Source of the DNA: Bacteroides intestinalis
Lineage (GTDB): Bacteria; Bacteroidota; Bacteroidia; Bacteroidales; Bacteroidaceae
Direction: 5' to 3'
Assembly: GCF_003464595.1 (NCBI RefSeq)
Contig: NZ_QRZF01000011.1
Coordinates: forward strand, 1-64,000
Length of the DNA: 64,000 nucleotides
Shown here one piece after another: positions 1 through 7,554 of this stretch. The notes under the pieces were generated by a model that was given only the letters and a program-made list of their open reading frames with translations, was not told the DNA's origin and searched no databases. Positions within the stretch are counted from its first letter, which is position 1. The number at the start of each line of letters is the position of its first letter. The translations under genes and the position numbers were made by a program.

Positions 1-60
1 AGACTAGTAATTGCGAATATAACAGGTGCATAAACGGATAATCAGAAAAATAATAATGCC

Positions 61-717
61 ATGAAAAGAACACTGTTACTCATCAATCTTCTTCTACTCT
101 CTGTATGTGTATTCCCGCAAGAGAATATCGAAGTAAACTATGCTACTATTAAAAAGTATGTGGAAAACCAGTCGGATGATTACCAACAGCTGATTGAACG
201 CTTTGAAGCTAATGATAGCTTATTATCCTTAAACGATTACGCGCTAATCTACTACGGTCATTCTTTCACCCCAAAATACAAAGGGAGTATGGAACTTTGG
301 AAAGAGCTTGAGACGCTAATGGAAGAAAAGAAATGGGAAGAAGCCTATACCCTATTAAAAGAATGCCGGAAAAAGAATCCTGTATCTCTTAAATTACTCA
401 TTTATGCCGTGAATCTGGCGAGTGAGCTGCAAAGAGAAGAAGAAGTTCAGGCTTATATAGATAAATACATAAAACTGTCCTCTGCCATCATCTCCAGTTG
501 AGATGGCACAAGCGAAGATACAGCATTTAAAGTCATCAGCGTCAATGATGAATATCAGATATTAAACAATGTCTTCAAAGTAGAAGGCCTGAAGCAACAA
601 TCATTGGTGAACAAGTGCGACCTGATGGAATTTGAAAGTAGTCCATACTATGAGGGCACTCAAATCTACTTCGATATCAGCCGCTCACTGGACTATATGA
701 AAGATTTATTCAAATAA
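61..717 (+). pseudogene. DUF4919-like secreted protein, interrupted by an in-frame TGA
   Basis: The reading frame opens at 61 with a signal peptide of about 19 residues (hydrophobic run, then a Q/E-rich start) and stops at TGA 499-501 after 146 residues. The same frame then stays open to TAA 715-717, giving a further 71 codons that continue the protein sensibly (DGTSEDTAFKVISVNDEY). From memory, DUF4919 proteins carry SSGDG...SEETAFHVIS at this place, so the TGA most likely replaces a GGA glycine codon. Restored length is about 218 residues. Function is unknown; the family is exported and typical of Bacteroidota. A sequencing error is possible. The truncated 146-residue product would lack the conserved C-terminal third. 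Confidence 0.7.
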
Positions 718-940
718 AAATATAGATTCACATGCATTTGTCCTCTCTGTGAAGGAACAATGCAAATATATCTGATAAGAGGAAGCAATAAGGGGGAAAA
801 GAGTGAAAAAGTAGCATCTTTAGGCGTTTTATAAGAGATAAAACACTAATAATCAACATCATTAAAAAGATGCATTGTTCCCAAAAAGTAGTGAAAATAT
901 AAGCGTGAAAAAGACACTTATATGCCTTAAAAGTGTGGTT

Positions 941-1160
941 TTAGTCTCTCGACTTACCTATTTTCATTACTTCCTGTTCCAGTTGATCACGGTCACCCGC
1001 AACTTTATTACGAACTTTGGCACGGTAATTATAAATGATAGTCACAGAATAGCGCAGGAATTGGGCAACCTTCACACTGTAACGGATAAAGGCGAAGATA
1101 CACAGTTCAATAGATATAAGGATGTGACTATTTTCTTCATCTGAGTTTCGATTGGTTAAA
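941..1160 (-). pseudogene. C-terminal remnant of a TPR/HTH (DUF6377-type) regulator
   Basis: On the minus strand one frame running from about 1160 down to TAA 941-943 encodes a clear C-terminal HTH end: [20 protein letters not shown], then NK, GDRDQLE and a short tail. This resembles the DNA-binding end of Bacteroidota membrane TPR regulators (DUF6377 type, recalled from family knowledge). A stop lies just upstream in this frame, no start or TPR part is present, and the segment before the HTH looks shortened. I read it as the decayed end of a regulator gene. No other gene is visible between 718 and 1521. Confidence 0.6.
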
Positions 1161-1264
1161 GGTTACTTCTACAAGAAGTTCTATGAAAAAATAAGTAAAA
1201 TTTGATAGAATCCCATGCGGATAGCACTTAAATCACAATATCTTTAAAGTAAAGGCGATACTTC

Positions 1265-1389
1265 TTTAAAGAATGGAGATACTTACATGTGCATGTTAGT
1301 AATATCAACATGTGCATCTAAATAAGGATAACATATACATGTAGACAGTGCTGACATGTACATGTAAGTAAGTATATTCTTTAAAAACG
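1265..1389. repeat. Imperfect inverted repeat with five ACATGT motifs
   Basis: TTTAAAGAAT (1265-1274) pairs with ATTCTTTAAA (1376-1385), and ATACTTACATGT on the left pairs with ACATGTAAGTAAGTAT on the right, so the segment could form a long imperfect hairpin. ACATGT, itself a palindrome, occurs at 1285, 1308, 1337, 1354 and 1360. The right end, ATTCTTTAAAAACG (1376-1389), is the reverse complement of CGTTTTTAAAGAAT found twice near 61.5 kb, which suggests a dispersed non-coding repeat family. No coding potential is seen. Role unknown. Confidence 0.55.
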
Positions 1390-1520
1390 GAGAGATAAGA
1401 TACATATCATTTTAGGAAGAAAAGTACTACAAACCAGTTTTCCCATAGCTACTTTTCTGCTATGAAAATCCCCACAAGGCAAACATTCATTTAATTAATC
1501 TAAAAAATAATCGTATTTAT

Positions 1521-1558
1521 TTTGTCGTTTCAAATATTGTTCGTTGTTTTGCGAACAA
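1521..1558 (+). promoter_or_regulatory. arsR promoter with overlapping ArsR operator
   Basis: A -33 box TTTG (1521-1524) is followed after 19 bases by TTGTTTTG (1544-1551), which matches the Bacteroides -7 consensus TAnnTTTG at 7 of 8 positions. The -7 box is exactly the 8-base spacer of an inverted repeat GTTCG-N8-CGAAC (1539-1556; the arms extend to TTGTTCG/CGAACAA, 1537-1558). A repressor bound there would cover the -7 box. The predicted transcript start, near 1558, lies downstream of the TTG at 1522, so translation should start at GTG 1582. Confidence 0.65.
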
Positions 1559-1581
1559 CAAACAAAAAAAGGAGATATAAA

Positions 1582-1902
1582 GTGAAAAACAAACAGTACA
1601 CCACAGAGCAGGAACAAATAGCTCGCTTTGCAAAAGCACTGGGACACCCTGCAAGAATGGCTATCCTCAATTTTTTAGCCAGACAGGAAAGTTGCTACTT
1701 CGGAGACATTCACGAAGAACTGCCAATAGCCAAGGCGACAGTTTCTCAACACCTGAAAGAACTAAAAGATGCCGGACTGATTCAAGGTGAAATAGAAACG
1801 CCGAAAGTCAAGTATTGCATTAACCGTGAAAACTGGGAACTTGCCCGTAAGTTGTTTACCGGATTCTTCGGTGAATGTAAATGTACTTCGTGCTGTGAAT
1901 AA
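1582..1902 (+). CDS. arsR: ArsR/SmtB-family arsenic-responsive repressor
   Basis: A 106-residue winged-helix repressor expected to release DNA on binding As(III). The core runs from about residue 13 to 95, with the recognition helix around [16 protein letters not shown] (52-67). The cysteines that could bind metalloid are C38 and C79 and a C-terminal cluster C99-K-C101-TS-C104-C105. GTG at 1582 is preferred because GGAGATATAA lies just before it and the upstream TTG (1522) falls inside the promoter. It is followed by its own terminator, so the gene can be transcribed apart from the downstream ars genes. The same operator motif upstream and downstream implies autoregulation and control of the operon. 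Confidence 0.9.
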   Translation: MKNKQYTTEQEQIARFAKALGHPARMAILNFLARQESCYFGDIHEELPIAKATVSQHLKELKDAGLIQGEIETPKVKYCINRENWELARKLFTGFFGECKCTSCCE

Positions 1903-1917
1903 ACAGCACCTTTTTTT
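1890..1917 (+). terminator. Rho-independent terminator of arsR
   Basis: GTGCTGT (1890-1896) pairs with ACAGCAC (1903-1909); the six-base loop ends in the arsR stop codon (1900-1902). Seven T residues follow at 1911-1917. It separates arsR from the rest of the ars genes. Confidence 0.7.
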
Positions 1918-1926
1918 ATAAATAAT

Positions 1927-1944
1927 GTTCGTTGTTCTACGAAC
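1927..1944 (+). promoter_or_regulatory. Second ArsR operator, in front of the ars structural genes
   Basis: GTTCG-TTGTTCTA-CGAAC has the same arms and the same spacing as the operator before arsR, and 6 of the 8 spacer bases match. It lies directly after the arsR terminator and 39 bases before the next start codon, so it probably controls a separate promoter for the downstream genes. I could not assign a convincing -33 box. Confidence 0.65.
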
Positions 1945-1983
1945 CACGATTGTACATATTATTCATTTAAAAGCTATCTGATA

Positions 1984-2217
1984 ATGGAAATTAAAGTATT
2001 AGGTACAGGTTGCCCCAGTTGCAAAACTTTGTACGAAACCACCCAACAAGCTATTGCAGAATTAGGAAGTGATGCCACTTTGGTAAAAGAGGAAGATTTA
2101 TTGAAAATCATCGAGTATAATATATTAAGTCTTCCGGCTTTGGTTATAGACGGGAAAGTCGTTTCGGCAGGTAAACGGTTGTCATTGAAAGAAGTAAAAG
2201 AATTACTAACCCAATAA
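1984..2217 (+). CDS. Small thioredoxin-fold redox protein (ArsE-like position)
   Basis: A 77-residue protein with a thioredoxin fold and active site C10-P-S-C13 right after the first beta strand, ending in a helix (LKEVKELL). It belongs to the small glutaredoxin-like redox-active disulfide proteins (MTH895/TM0996 type). SLPALVIDGKVV supplies the conserved cis-proline segment. It is cytoplasmic, as no signal peptide is present. It starts the structural part of the ars operon, 9 bases before the ArsF-like gene, which suggests it passes electrons to the next two proteins. The ArsE name rests on analogy with the arsEFG aromatic-arsenical operon of Shewanella and is an inference. Confidence 0.75.
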   Translation: MEIKVLGTGCPSCKTLYETTQQAIAELGSDATLVKEEDLLKIIEYNILSLPALVIDGKVVSAGKRLSLKEVKELLTQ

Positions 2218-2226
2218 TTACATGCC

Positions 2227-2664
2227 ATGAAAAAGTTATTCCATGTATTTATTGCAGGTGTTATTTTAGTTTCCTGCGGAAACGGAGGCAAAGAGAAAAC
2301 AGAAACAGCAAATAGCGAAGCTATGCAGAATGACCGTGTGGAAGTGCTTTATTTTCATGGAGCACAACGATGCATAACCTGCCGGGCTATTGAAACTAAC
2401 ACAAAAGCACTTTTAGACAATCTTTATTCAAAGGAAATAGCATCGGGAAGAATCGTCTATAGGATAATTGATATTTCTCAAAAGAAGAATGGGCCGATTG
2501 CAGATAAGTACGAAGTGACATGGTCATCCTTGTTTGTAAATAGATGGAAGAGCGGTCAGGAGAAGGTCAATAATATGACAGAGTTTAGTTTTGCCAATGC
2601 AAAAAGTCATCCCGACAAATTTAAGAACGGCATAAAAGATAAAATTGATGAATTGCTAAAATAA
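2227..2664 (+). CDS. ArsF-family thioredoxin-like lipoprotein
   Basis: A 145-residue protein with a lipoprotein signal (LVSC, lipid-bearing C17) and a thioredoxin-like domain whose redox motif is C49-I-T-C52. Homologues are commonly named nitrophenyl compound nitroreductase subunit ArsF family. The proposed role is reduction of nitroaromatic arsenicals before export, together with the preceding redox protein. It is probably anchored at the cell envelope facing the periplasm. Only 7 bases separate it from the ArsG-like permease. The family call is confident; the substrate in this organism is not shown by the sequence. Confidence 0.75.
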   Translation: MKKLFHVFIAGVILVSCGNGGKEKTETANSEAMQNDRVEVLYFHGAQRCITCRAIETNTKALLDNLYSKEIASGRIVYRIIDISQKKNGPIADKYEVTWSSLFVNRWKSGQEKVNNMTEFSFANAKSHPDKFKNGIKDKIDELLK

Positions 2665-2671
2665 GATATCA

Positions 2672-3379
2672 ATGGACTTTCTTCAATCAATATTAGACAA
2701 TACTTCCATTCCTGCCATAACAGCTTTTATACTTGGAATATTAACAGCTATAAGCCCATGCCCGTTAGCTACCAATATAACGGCGATAGGATTTATCGGC
2801 AAGGATATTGAAAACCATCACCGGATATTTATTAATGGTTTGCTTTATACTTTAGGCCGAATAATTACTTATACGATTCTTGGGTTTATCCTTATTCCCA
2901 TTCTCCGCGAAGGTGCAAGTATGTTTTCCGTACAAAAGGCTGTAAGCAAGTATGGAGAAATGCTAACTGCCCCGCTATTAATAGTGATTGGTGTTTATAT
3001 GCTCGACATCATCAAGCTCAATTTACCTAAAATTAACTTTAGCGGGAATAATCTGAAGAGAAAAACAAAAGGAAGCTGGGGTGCACTATTCTTAGGAATC
3101 TTATTTTCCCTTGCTTTCTGCCCTACAAGTGGAATATTCTATTTCGGTATGCTTATGCCAATGTCGGCAGCAGAAACAGGCGGCTATCTTTTGCCAGTGG
3201 TTTATGCGATTGCAACCGGATTACCTGTTATCCTCGTAGCTTGGGTATTGGCATATAGTGTTGCCGGATTAGGCAAGCTTTATAACAGAATACAAGTATT
3301 CGAAAAATGGTTTCGTAAAGTGGTCGCCATCCTCTTTATTGCGGTGGGGATTTATTATGCAGTCATGTATTATCTATAA
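2672..3379 (+). CDS. ArsG-family (CcdA/DsbD-like) membrane protein
   Basis: A 235-residue integral membrane protein with six predicted helices. It has the paired-cysteine arrangement of the CcdA/DsbD transmembrane domain: a Cys-Pro in the first helix (AISPCPL, about C30) and another in the fourth (FCPTSGIFYFGML). The family is annotated as aromatic aminobenzylarsenical efflux permease ArsG. An alternative reading is an electron-transfer membrane protein feeding the lipoprotein encoded upstream. The position between the redox lipoprotein and arsD supports membership of the ars operon. Transported substrate unverified. Confidence 0.75.
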   Translation: MDFLQSILDNTSIPAITAFILGILTAISPCPLATNITAIGFIGKDIENHHRIFINGLLYTLGRIITYTILGFILIPILREGASMFSVQKAVSKYGEMLTAPLLIVIGVYMLDIIKLNLPKINFSGNNLKRKTKGSWGALFLGILFSLAFCPTSGIFYFGMLMPMSAAETGGYLLPVVYAIATGLPVILVAWVLAYSVAGLGKLYNRIQVFEKWFRKVVAILFIAVGIYYAVMYYL

Positions 3380-3412
3380 AGTAAGTTTTAACAATCAAAA
3401 TCAACAGTAAAG

Positions 3413-3739
3413 ATGAAAAAGATAGAAATTTTCGACCCGGCAATGTGTTGTCCTACGGGTTTGTGCGGAACAAACATCAATCCTGAATTAATGCGGATTG
3501 CTGTCGCTATAGAAACATTAAAAAGACAAGGGGTAACAGTTATCCGTCATAATCTGAGGGACGAGCCCCAGATATATGTTAGCAATCAGACCGTAAACAA
3601 TTATCTTCAGAAACACGGTGCGGAAGCATTACCCATCACCCTGGTGGATGGTGAAGTGGCGGTATCTAAAACCTACCCCACCACCCGGCAGATGAGTGAA
3701 TGGACCGGCATAAATTTAGACTTCATGCCCACAAAATGA
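3413..3739 (+). CDS. arsD: ArsD arsenite metallochaperone
   Basis: A 108-residue cytoplasmic protein that delivers As(III) to the ArsA ATPase. It keeps the three metal-binding cysteines of characterised ArsD at the same positions, C12, C13 and C18 (MCCPTGLC). The rest fits the thioredoxin-like ArsD fold, with conserved RHNL and PITLVDGE segments. It lies directly upstream of arsA and its stop codon overlaps an alternative arsA start (ATGA at 3736-3739). Length is within the normal family range. Confidence 0.92.
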   Translation: MKKIEIFDPAMCCPTGLCGTNINPELMRIAVAIETLKRQGVTVIRHNLRDEPQIYVSNQTVNNYLQKHGAEALPITLVDGEVAVSKTYPTTRQMSEWTGINLDFMPTK

Positions 3740-3768
3740 TATTTGAAACAAAAAAGCATTACAGCACA

Positions 3769-5481
3769 ATGAAAGCATTTAATTTATCAGACATTGACCT
3801 TACAAAATATCTCTTTTTCACAGGAAAAGGAGGGGTTGGAAAAACATCTATCGCTTGCGCTACGGCTGTGGGATTAGCAGACAAGGGCAAGAAAATACTT
3901 CTTATCAGTACCGACCCTGCTTCCAACTTGCAGGACGTCTTCAACCAATCGCTTAACGGACACGGTTCAGAGATTGCAGAAATTCCGGGGCTGACGGTTG
4001 TCAATCTTGATCCTGAACAAGCAGCGGCAGAATATCGGGAAAGGGTGATCGCACCTTTCAGAGGAAAGTTGCCTGAAAGCGTGATCCAAAACATGGAAGA
4101 ACAACTGTCAGGATCATGTACGGTTGAGATTGCCGCTTTCAATGAGTTCTCGGACTTCATTACCGATGTTCAAAAGCAATCAGAGTTCGACCATATAATC
4201 TTTGATACTGCCCCCACAGGGCATACTTTACGGATGTTGCAACTACCATCAGCGTGGAGCACATTCATCAGTGAAAGTACCCATGGCGCATCTTGTTTAG
4301 GTCAGCTGTCAGGATTGGAAGAACGAAAAGAAATATACAAAAAGGCTGTTGAAACACTTTCCGATACGGGCGCAACCCGGCTAATGCTGGTGAGCCGTCC
4401 TGAAACCGCGCCATTGAAAGAAGCTGCCCGTTCTTCTCATGAACTGCAATTATTAGGAATTAAAAATCAGATACTAATAATAAACGGTGTCTTGCAACAG
4501 TTGGATAAAAACGACAGCGTTTCCAGTCAGCTGCATGAGAGGCAACAGAAAGCCCTGCAAAGTATGCCTGCGGAACTATCCGGTTATCCGTTGTATCATG
4601 TTCCCTTACGGTCATACAATTTATCCAGTATAGCGAATATCCGGCGGATGCTGTATAGCGACAGCCTTTCCAGTGAAGTAAATTATAAACCTGTGGCATC
4701 CCCCAAAGGTGTGGACGAGATGGTGGACGATCTTTATACATCTGGCAAAAGGGTTATTTTCACAATGGGGAAAGGTGGTGTAGGCAAAACTACATTAGCT
4801 ACTGAGATTGCTTTAAAATTAACCAAGCTCGGCGCCAAAGTGCATTTGACAACTACCGATCCGGCAAACCATCTGAATTATGAACTTGCCATAAAAGCCG
4901 GTATCACGGTAAGCCGGATTGATGAAGCGGAGGTTTTAGAGAAGTACAAAAACGAAGTCCGCAACAAAGCAGCCGAAGCAGTCACTGCTGAAGACATGGA
5001 GTACATAGAGGAAGATTTACGTTCTCCCTGCACACAAGAGATTGCAGTATTCAAAGCTTTTGCCGAGATTGTGGATAAGGCTGAAACCGAGATTGTTGTG
5101 ATTGATACCGCACCAACAGGGCATACTTTATTGCTTTTGGACGCCACTCAAAGTTATCATAAAGAGGTTGAGCGTACCCAAGGAGAAGTCACGGGAGCAG
5201 TAGCCAACCTGTTACCTCGCCTGCGTAATTCAAAGGAGACGGAAGTAGTGATTGTTACTTTACCCGAAGCAACCCCTGTCTTTGAAGCGGAACGCCTTCA
5301 AATGGATTTACAACGTGCCGGGATAAACAATAAATGGTGGGTGGTAAATGCTTGCCTCTCATTGACAGATACTCAAAATTCGTTCCTAAAAGCGAAAGCG
5401 CAAAACGAATTAGTTTGGATCAAGAAAGTAGAACAATTATCACAGGGAAATACAGCCCTGATAGAATGGAGAAACATATAA
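3769..5481 (+). CDS. arsA: ArsA arsenite-stimulated ATPase
   Basis: A 570-residue soluble ATPase with two homologous halves. Each half has a deviant Walker A motif: GKGGVGKT near residue 18 and again near residue 333. Each also has a switch sequence, DTAPTGHTLR in the first half and DTAPTGHTLL in the second. The three metalloid-site cysteines are present: SGSCTVEIAAF, HGASCLGQL and SPCTQEIAVF. It would couple ATP hydrolysis to arsenite efflux with the transporter encoded next. I chose ATG 3769 (MKAFNLSDIDL) because ArsA proteins start close to this sequence; ATG 3736 or 3700 would add residues overlapping arsD. The stop overlaps the acr3 start (TAATG). Confidence 0.93.
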   Translation: MKAFNLSDIDLTKYLFFTGKGGVGKTSIACATAVGLADKGKKILLISTDPASNLQDVFNQSLNGHGSEIAEIPGLTVVNLDPEQAAAEYRERVIAPFRGKLPESVIQNMEEQLSGSCTVEIAAFNEFSDFITDVQKQSEFDHIIFDTAPTGHTLRMLQLPSAWSTFISESTHGASCLGQLSGLEERKEIYKKAVETLSDTGATRLMLVSRPETAPLKEAARSSHELQLLGIKNQILIINGVLQQLDKNDSVSSQLHERQQKALQSMPAELSGYPLYHVPLRSYNLSSIANIRRMLYSDSLSSEVNYKPVASPKGVDEMVDDLYTSGKRVIFTMGKGGVGKTTLATEIALKLTKLGAKVHLTTTDPANHLNYELAIKAGITVSRIDEAEVLEKYKNEVRNKAAEAVTAEDMEYIEEDLRSPCTQEIAVFKAFAEIVDKAETEIVVIDTAPTGHTLLLLDATQSYHKEVERTQGEVTGAVANLLPRLRNSKETEVVIVTLPEATPVFEAERLQMDLQRAGINNKWWVVNACLSLTDTQNSFLKAKAQNELVWIKKVEQLSQGNTALIEWRNI

Positions 5482-6521
5482 TGGAAAAGAAGCAAGGAAT
5501 TGGATTTTTTGAACGATATCTTACCCTATGGGTTGCCTTGTGTATTATTGCCGGAATTGCCGCGGGACAATGGCTTCCGGCAATACCGCAAACCTTGAGC
5601 CAATTTGAATACGCCAATGTTTCTATACCCGTGGCAATTCTAATATGGTTGATGATCTATCCTATGATGCTGAAAGTAGATTTTCAAAGCGTTAAGAATG
5701 TGGGTAAACGCCCTAAAGGAATAATCGTTACTTGCGTTACGAACTGGCTTATAAAGCCTTTTACGATGTTTGGAATAGCCTATCTATTCTTTTATGTCAT
5801 CTTCAAGGTATTTATACCCGAAGATTTGGCTAAGGAATATCTGGCAGGTGCGGTCTTGCTTGGTGCAGCTCCTTGTACGGCGATGGTCTTTGTATGGAGT
5901 CACTTAACGAAAGGTGACGCCGCCTACACGCTGGTTCAGGTAGCTGTAAACGACTTGATAATATTAGTTGCTTTTGCTCCTATTGTTGCCTTATTATTAG
6001 GTGTCGGCGGTGTCACAATTCCGTGGGATACACTGTTTCTGTCAGTATTGTTGTTCGTTGTCATTCCGCTTTCTGCGGGAGTGATAACACGGACATGGGT
6101 TATCAGGCAAAAAGGGATAGAATACTTCAACCATGTATTTATCCGTAAATTTGATAACTATACGGTCGGAGGATTACTTTTGACACTTATTATCCTGTTC
6201 TCTTTTCAAGGAGAAACAATATTGAATAACCCCTTACATATTCTTTTGATAGCCGTCCCGCTTGTCCTGCAAACAGTCCTGATTTTCTTTGTAGCTTACG
6301 GATGGGCAAAATGGTGGAAATTACCTCACAATGTTGCTGCTCCGGCCGGAATGATCGGCGCAAGTAATTTCTTTGAACTGGCTGTGGCTGTGGCTATCTC
6401 TCTTTTTGGCTTACAATCTGGTGCTGCATTGGCCACTGTTGTGGGTGTACTTGTGGAGGTTCCGGTAATGCTTATGCTGGTACGGATAGCAAATAATACC
6501 CAAAAGTGGTTTCCTGAATGA
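5481..6521 (+). CDS. acr3: ACR3-family arsenite efflux permease
   Basis: A 346-residue inner-membrane transporter with about ten helices that exports arsenite. The signature GAAPCTAMVFVWS, containing the essential conserved cysteine, is present, as is the family's typical N-terminus (FFERYLTLWVALCI). ATG 5481 is chosen because it overlaps the arsA stop by one base (TAATG), indicating translational coupling; ATG 5466 is the alternative. Pairing of ACR3 with ArsD and ArsA is common in Bacteroidota, where the pump can be ATP-driven. No arsC reductase gene is in the cluster. It is the last gene of the operon. Confidence 0.92.
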   Translation: MEKKQGIGFFERYLTLWVALCIIAGIAAGQWLPAIPQTLSQFEYANVSIPVAILIWLMIYPMMLKVDFQSVKNVGKRPKGIIVTCVTNWLIKPFTMFGIAYLFFYVIFKVFIPEDLAKEYLAGAVLLGAAPCTAMVFVWSHLTKGDAAYTLVQVAVNDLIILVAFAPIVALLLGVGGVTIPWDTLFLSVLLFVVIPLSAGVITRTWVIRQKGIEYFNHVFIRKFDNYTVGGLLLTLIILFSFQGETILNNPLHILLIAVPLVLQTVLIFFVAYGWAKWWKLPHNVAAPAGMIGASNFFELAVAVAISLFGLQSGAALATVVGVLVEVPVMLMLVRIANNTQKWFPE

Positions 6522-6540
6522 TGAGTGAGCTCAGGGAGAC

Positions 6541-7056
6541 TTATATATCATCTGTATCTATTCGATAGTTCTTATCTATTAAAATGTAATTATACCTTCT
6601 TGATATACATTGTTCCAAATTATACCTATTGGTTTTACTTACATCCTCAAAGGTTACATCTGTTGACAGCCTTTTTTCTATAACATTTTCATATTCCAGA
6701 ATATTTTGGAAACTATGCCTTATATACTCTTGACTGAATATAAGGCATACGTATTTTATTTGTCCTACATATTCATCCGTAAAATCCTTTTCCCAGCCAA
6801 AAGGAATATAACATCCTTCAATAATCATATTCTGGGAATTTTCAATACAGGTTTTTATCATCTCCCTGACGATTGGCCACAGATAGTTTGTTAGTTCTGC
6901 ATCATTACTATCAGCAGGCAATTTACATTGTCCACTTCTAATGACTCCCATCTTCAAGTGATCTATTGACAAGTAGGGATATTTATATTTCTCCAATAGC
7001 TTTTGTGCTAACAAGGTCTTTCCCGTATGCGTATCTCCTGCAATAAGAATAATCAT
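6541..7056 (-). CDS. P-loop kinase-like ATP-binding protein
   Basis: A 171-residue cytoplasmic protein with an N-terminal Walker A motif (G7-DTHTG-K-T14) followed by a short hydrophobic strand (PYLSIDHLKMG) and a later strand MIIEGCYIP. The size and layout resemble adenylate-kinase-like or zeta/shikimate-kinase-like small P-loop proteins. No lid or substrate motif lets me name the substrate. It faces the ars operon tail to tail and has no evident partner. The Ser/Thr-rich C-terminus (TFEDVSKTNRYNLEQCISRR) is not diagnostic. Confidence 0.65.
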   Translation of the reverse strand: MIILIAGDTHTGKTLLAQKLLEKYKYPYLSIDHLKMGVIRSGQCKLPADSNDAELTNYLWPIVREMIKTCIENSQNMIIEGCYIPFGWEKDFTDEYVGQIKYVCLIFSQEYIRHSFQNILEYENVIEKRLSTDVTFEDVSKTNRYNLEQCISRRYNYILIDKNYRIDTDDI

Positions 7057-7094
7057 AAGTTTAAGGTATTTCTTCTATAAAATGAGTAGAATAT

Positions 7095-7244
7095 TTATTC
7101 CAATATCTTCTGTAACACTTTTTCGCCTCTTCTATATCCTTTAACAGAAACCATAGGCAGAAATGTATTAACCTCTTTATCATTTTTATCATTCAGGATC
7201 GTAAATAAAGCATTTACATCTTTTCTGGATGTTTTTTTATTCAC
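7095..7244 (-). CDS. Possible small protein, function unknown
   Basis: A minus-strand reading frame with a possible GTG start at 7242-7244 would give 49 residues rich in Lys, Asn and Asp (KDVNALFTILNDKNDKEVN) ending in GYRRGEKVLQKILE. A perfect -7 box, TATATTTG (minus strand, 7262-7269), lies just upstream, which puts the frame's further upstream ATG (7319) outside the likely transcript. No good ribosome-binding site is seen. It may be a real small gene, a remnant, or chance. The rest of 7057-7554 holds nothing else I can support. Confidence 0.25.
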   Translation of the reverse strand: MNKKTSRKDVNALFTILNDKNDKEVNTFLPMVSVKGYRRGEKVLQKILE

Positions 7245-7554
7245 ACACTTATAATGATTCGCAAATATAAAGAAAGTGTAATTCACTACAATCATGAACT
7301 GCACTTTTCTGCACATCATCGAGTTTACTGTTTACAGCTTAAAGCCTTTACTTTTCTTCGGATTACTAACAGCTTACTTTACATGGTAGTGGCAAATGGT
7401 GTCAATGATTCAGTGATTTGCACCATTATGAATAATATTTCATTCTTTATAATGTTTGCCATGCTTCCGTCTGAATATTTTTTGTACCTTAGTAGCATAA
7501 AGAAATACCACTTCTTCAAGTGGACTATATCTAATTGAAAATACGACAAGCAAT

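Noticed and set aside
499..501. TGA read as glycine (alternative genetic code)
   Set aside because: TGA ends intact genes here, for example arsD and the vapC-antitoxin neighbourhood's normal ORFs use standard stops, so a mutation or sequencing error is simpler.
875..1144. Plus-strand 89-residue open frame
   Set aside because: Its residues make no recognisable protein, and the opposite strand carries the HTH remnant of a regulator gene.
1522..1581. Upstream TTG start for arsR
   Set aside because: The TTG is part of the -33 box and lies before the predicted transcript start; GTG 1582 has a ribosome-binding site.
7254..7538. Plus-strand 94-residue open frame
   Set aside because: No ribosome-binding site, low-complexity hydrophobic translation, and it overlaps a minus-strand -7 box.
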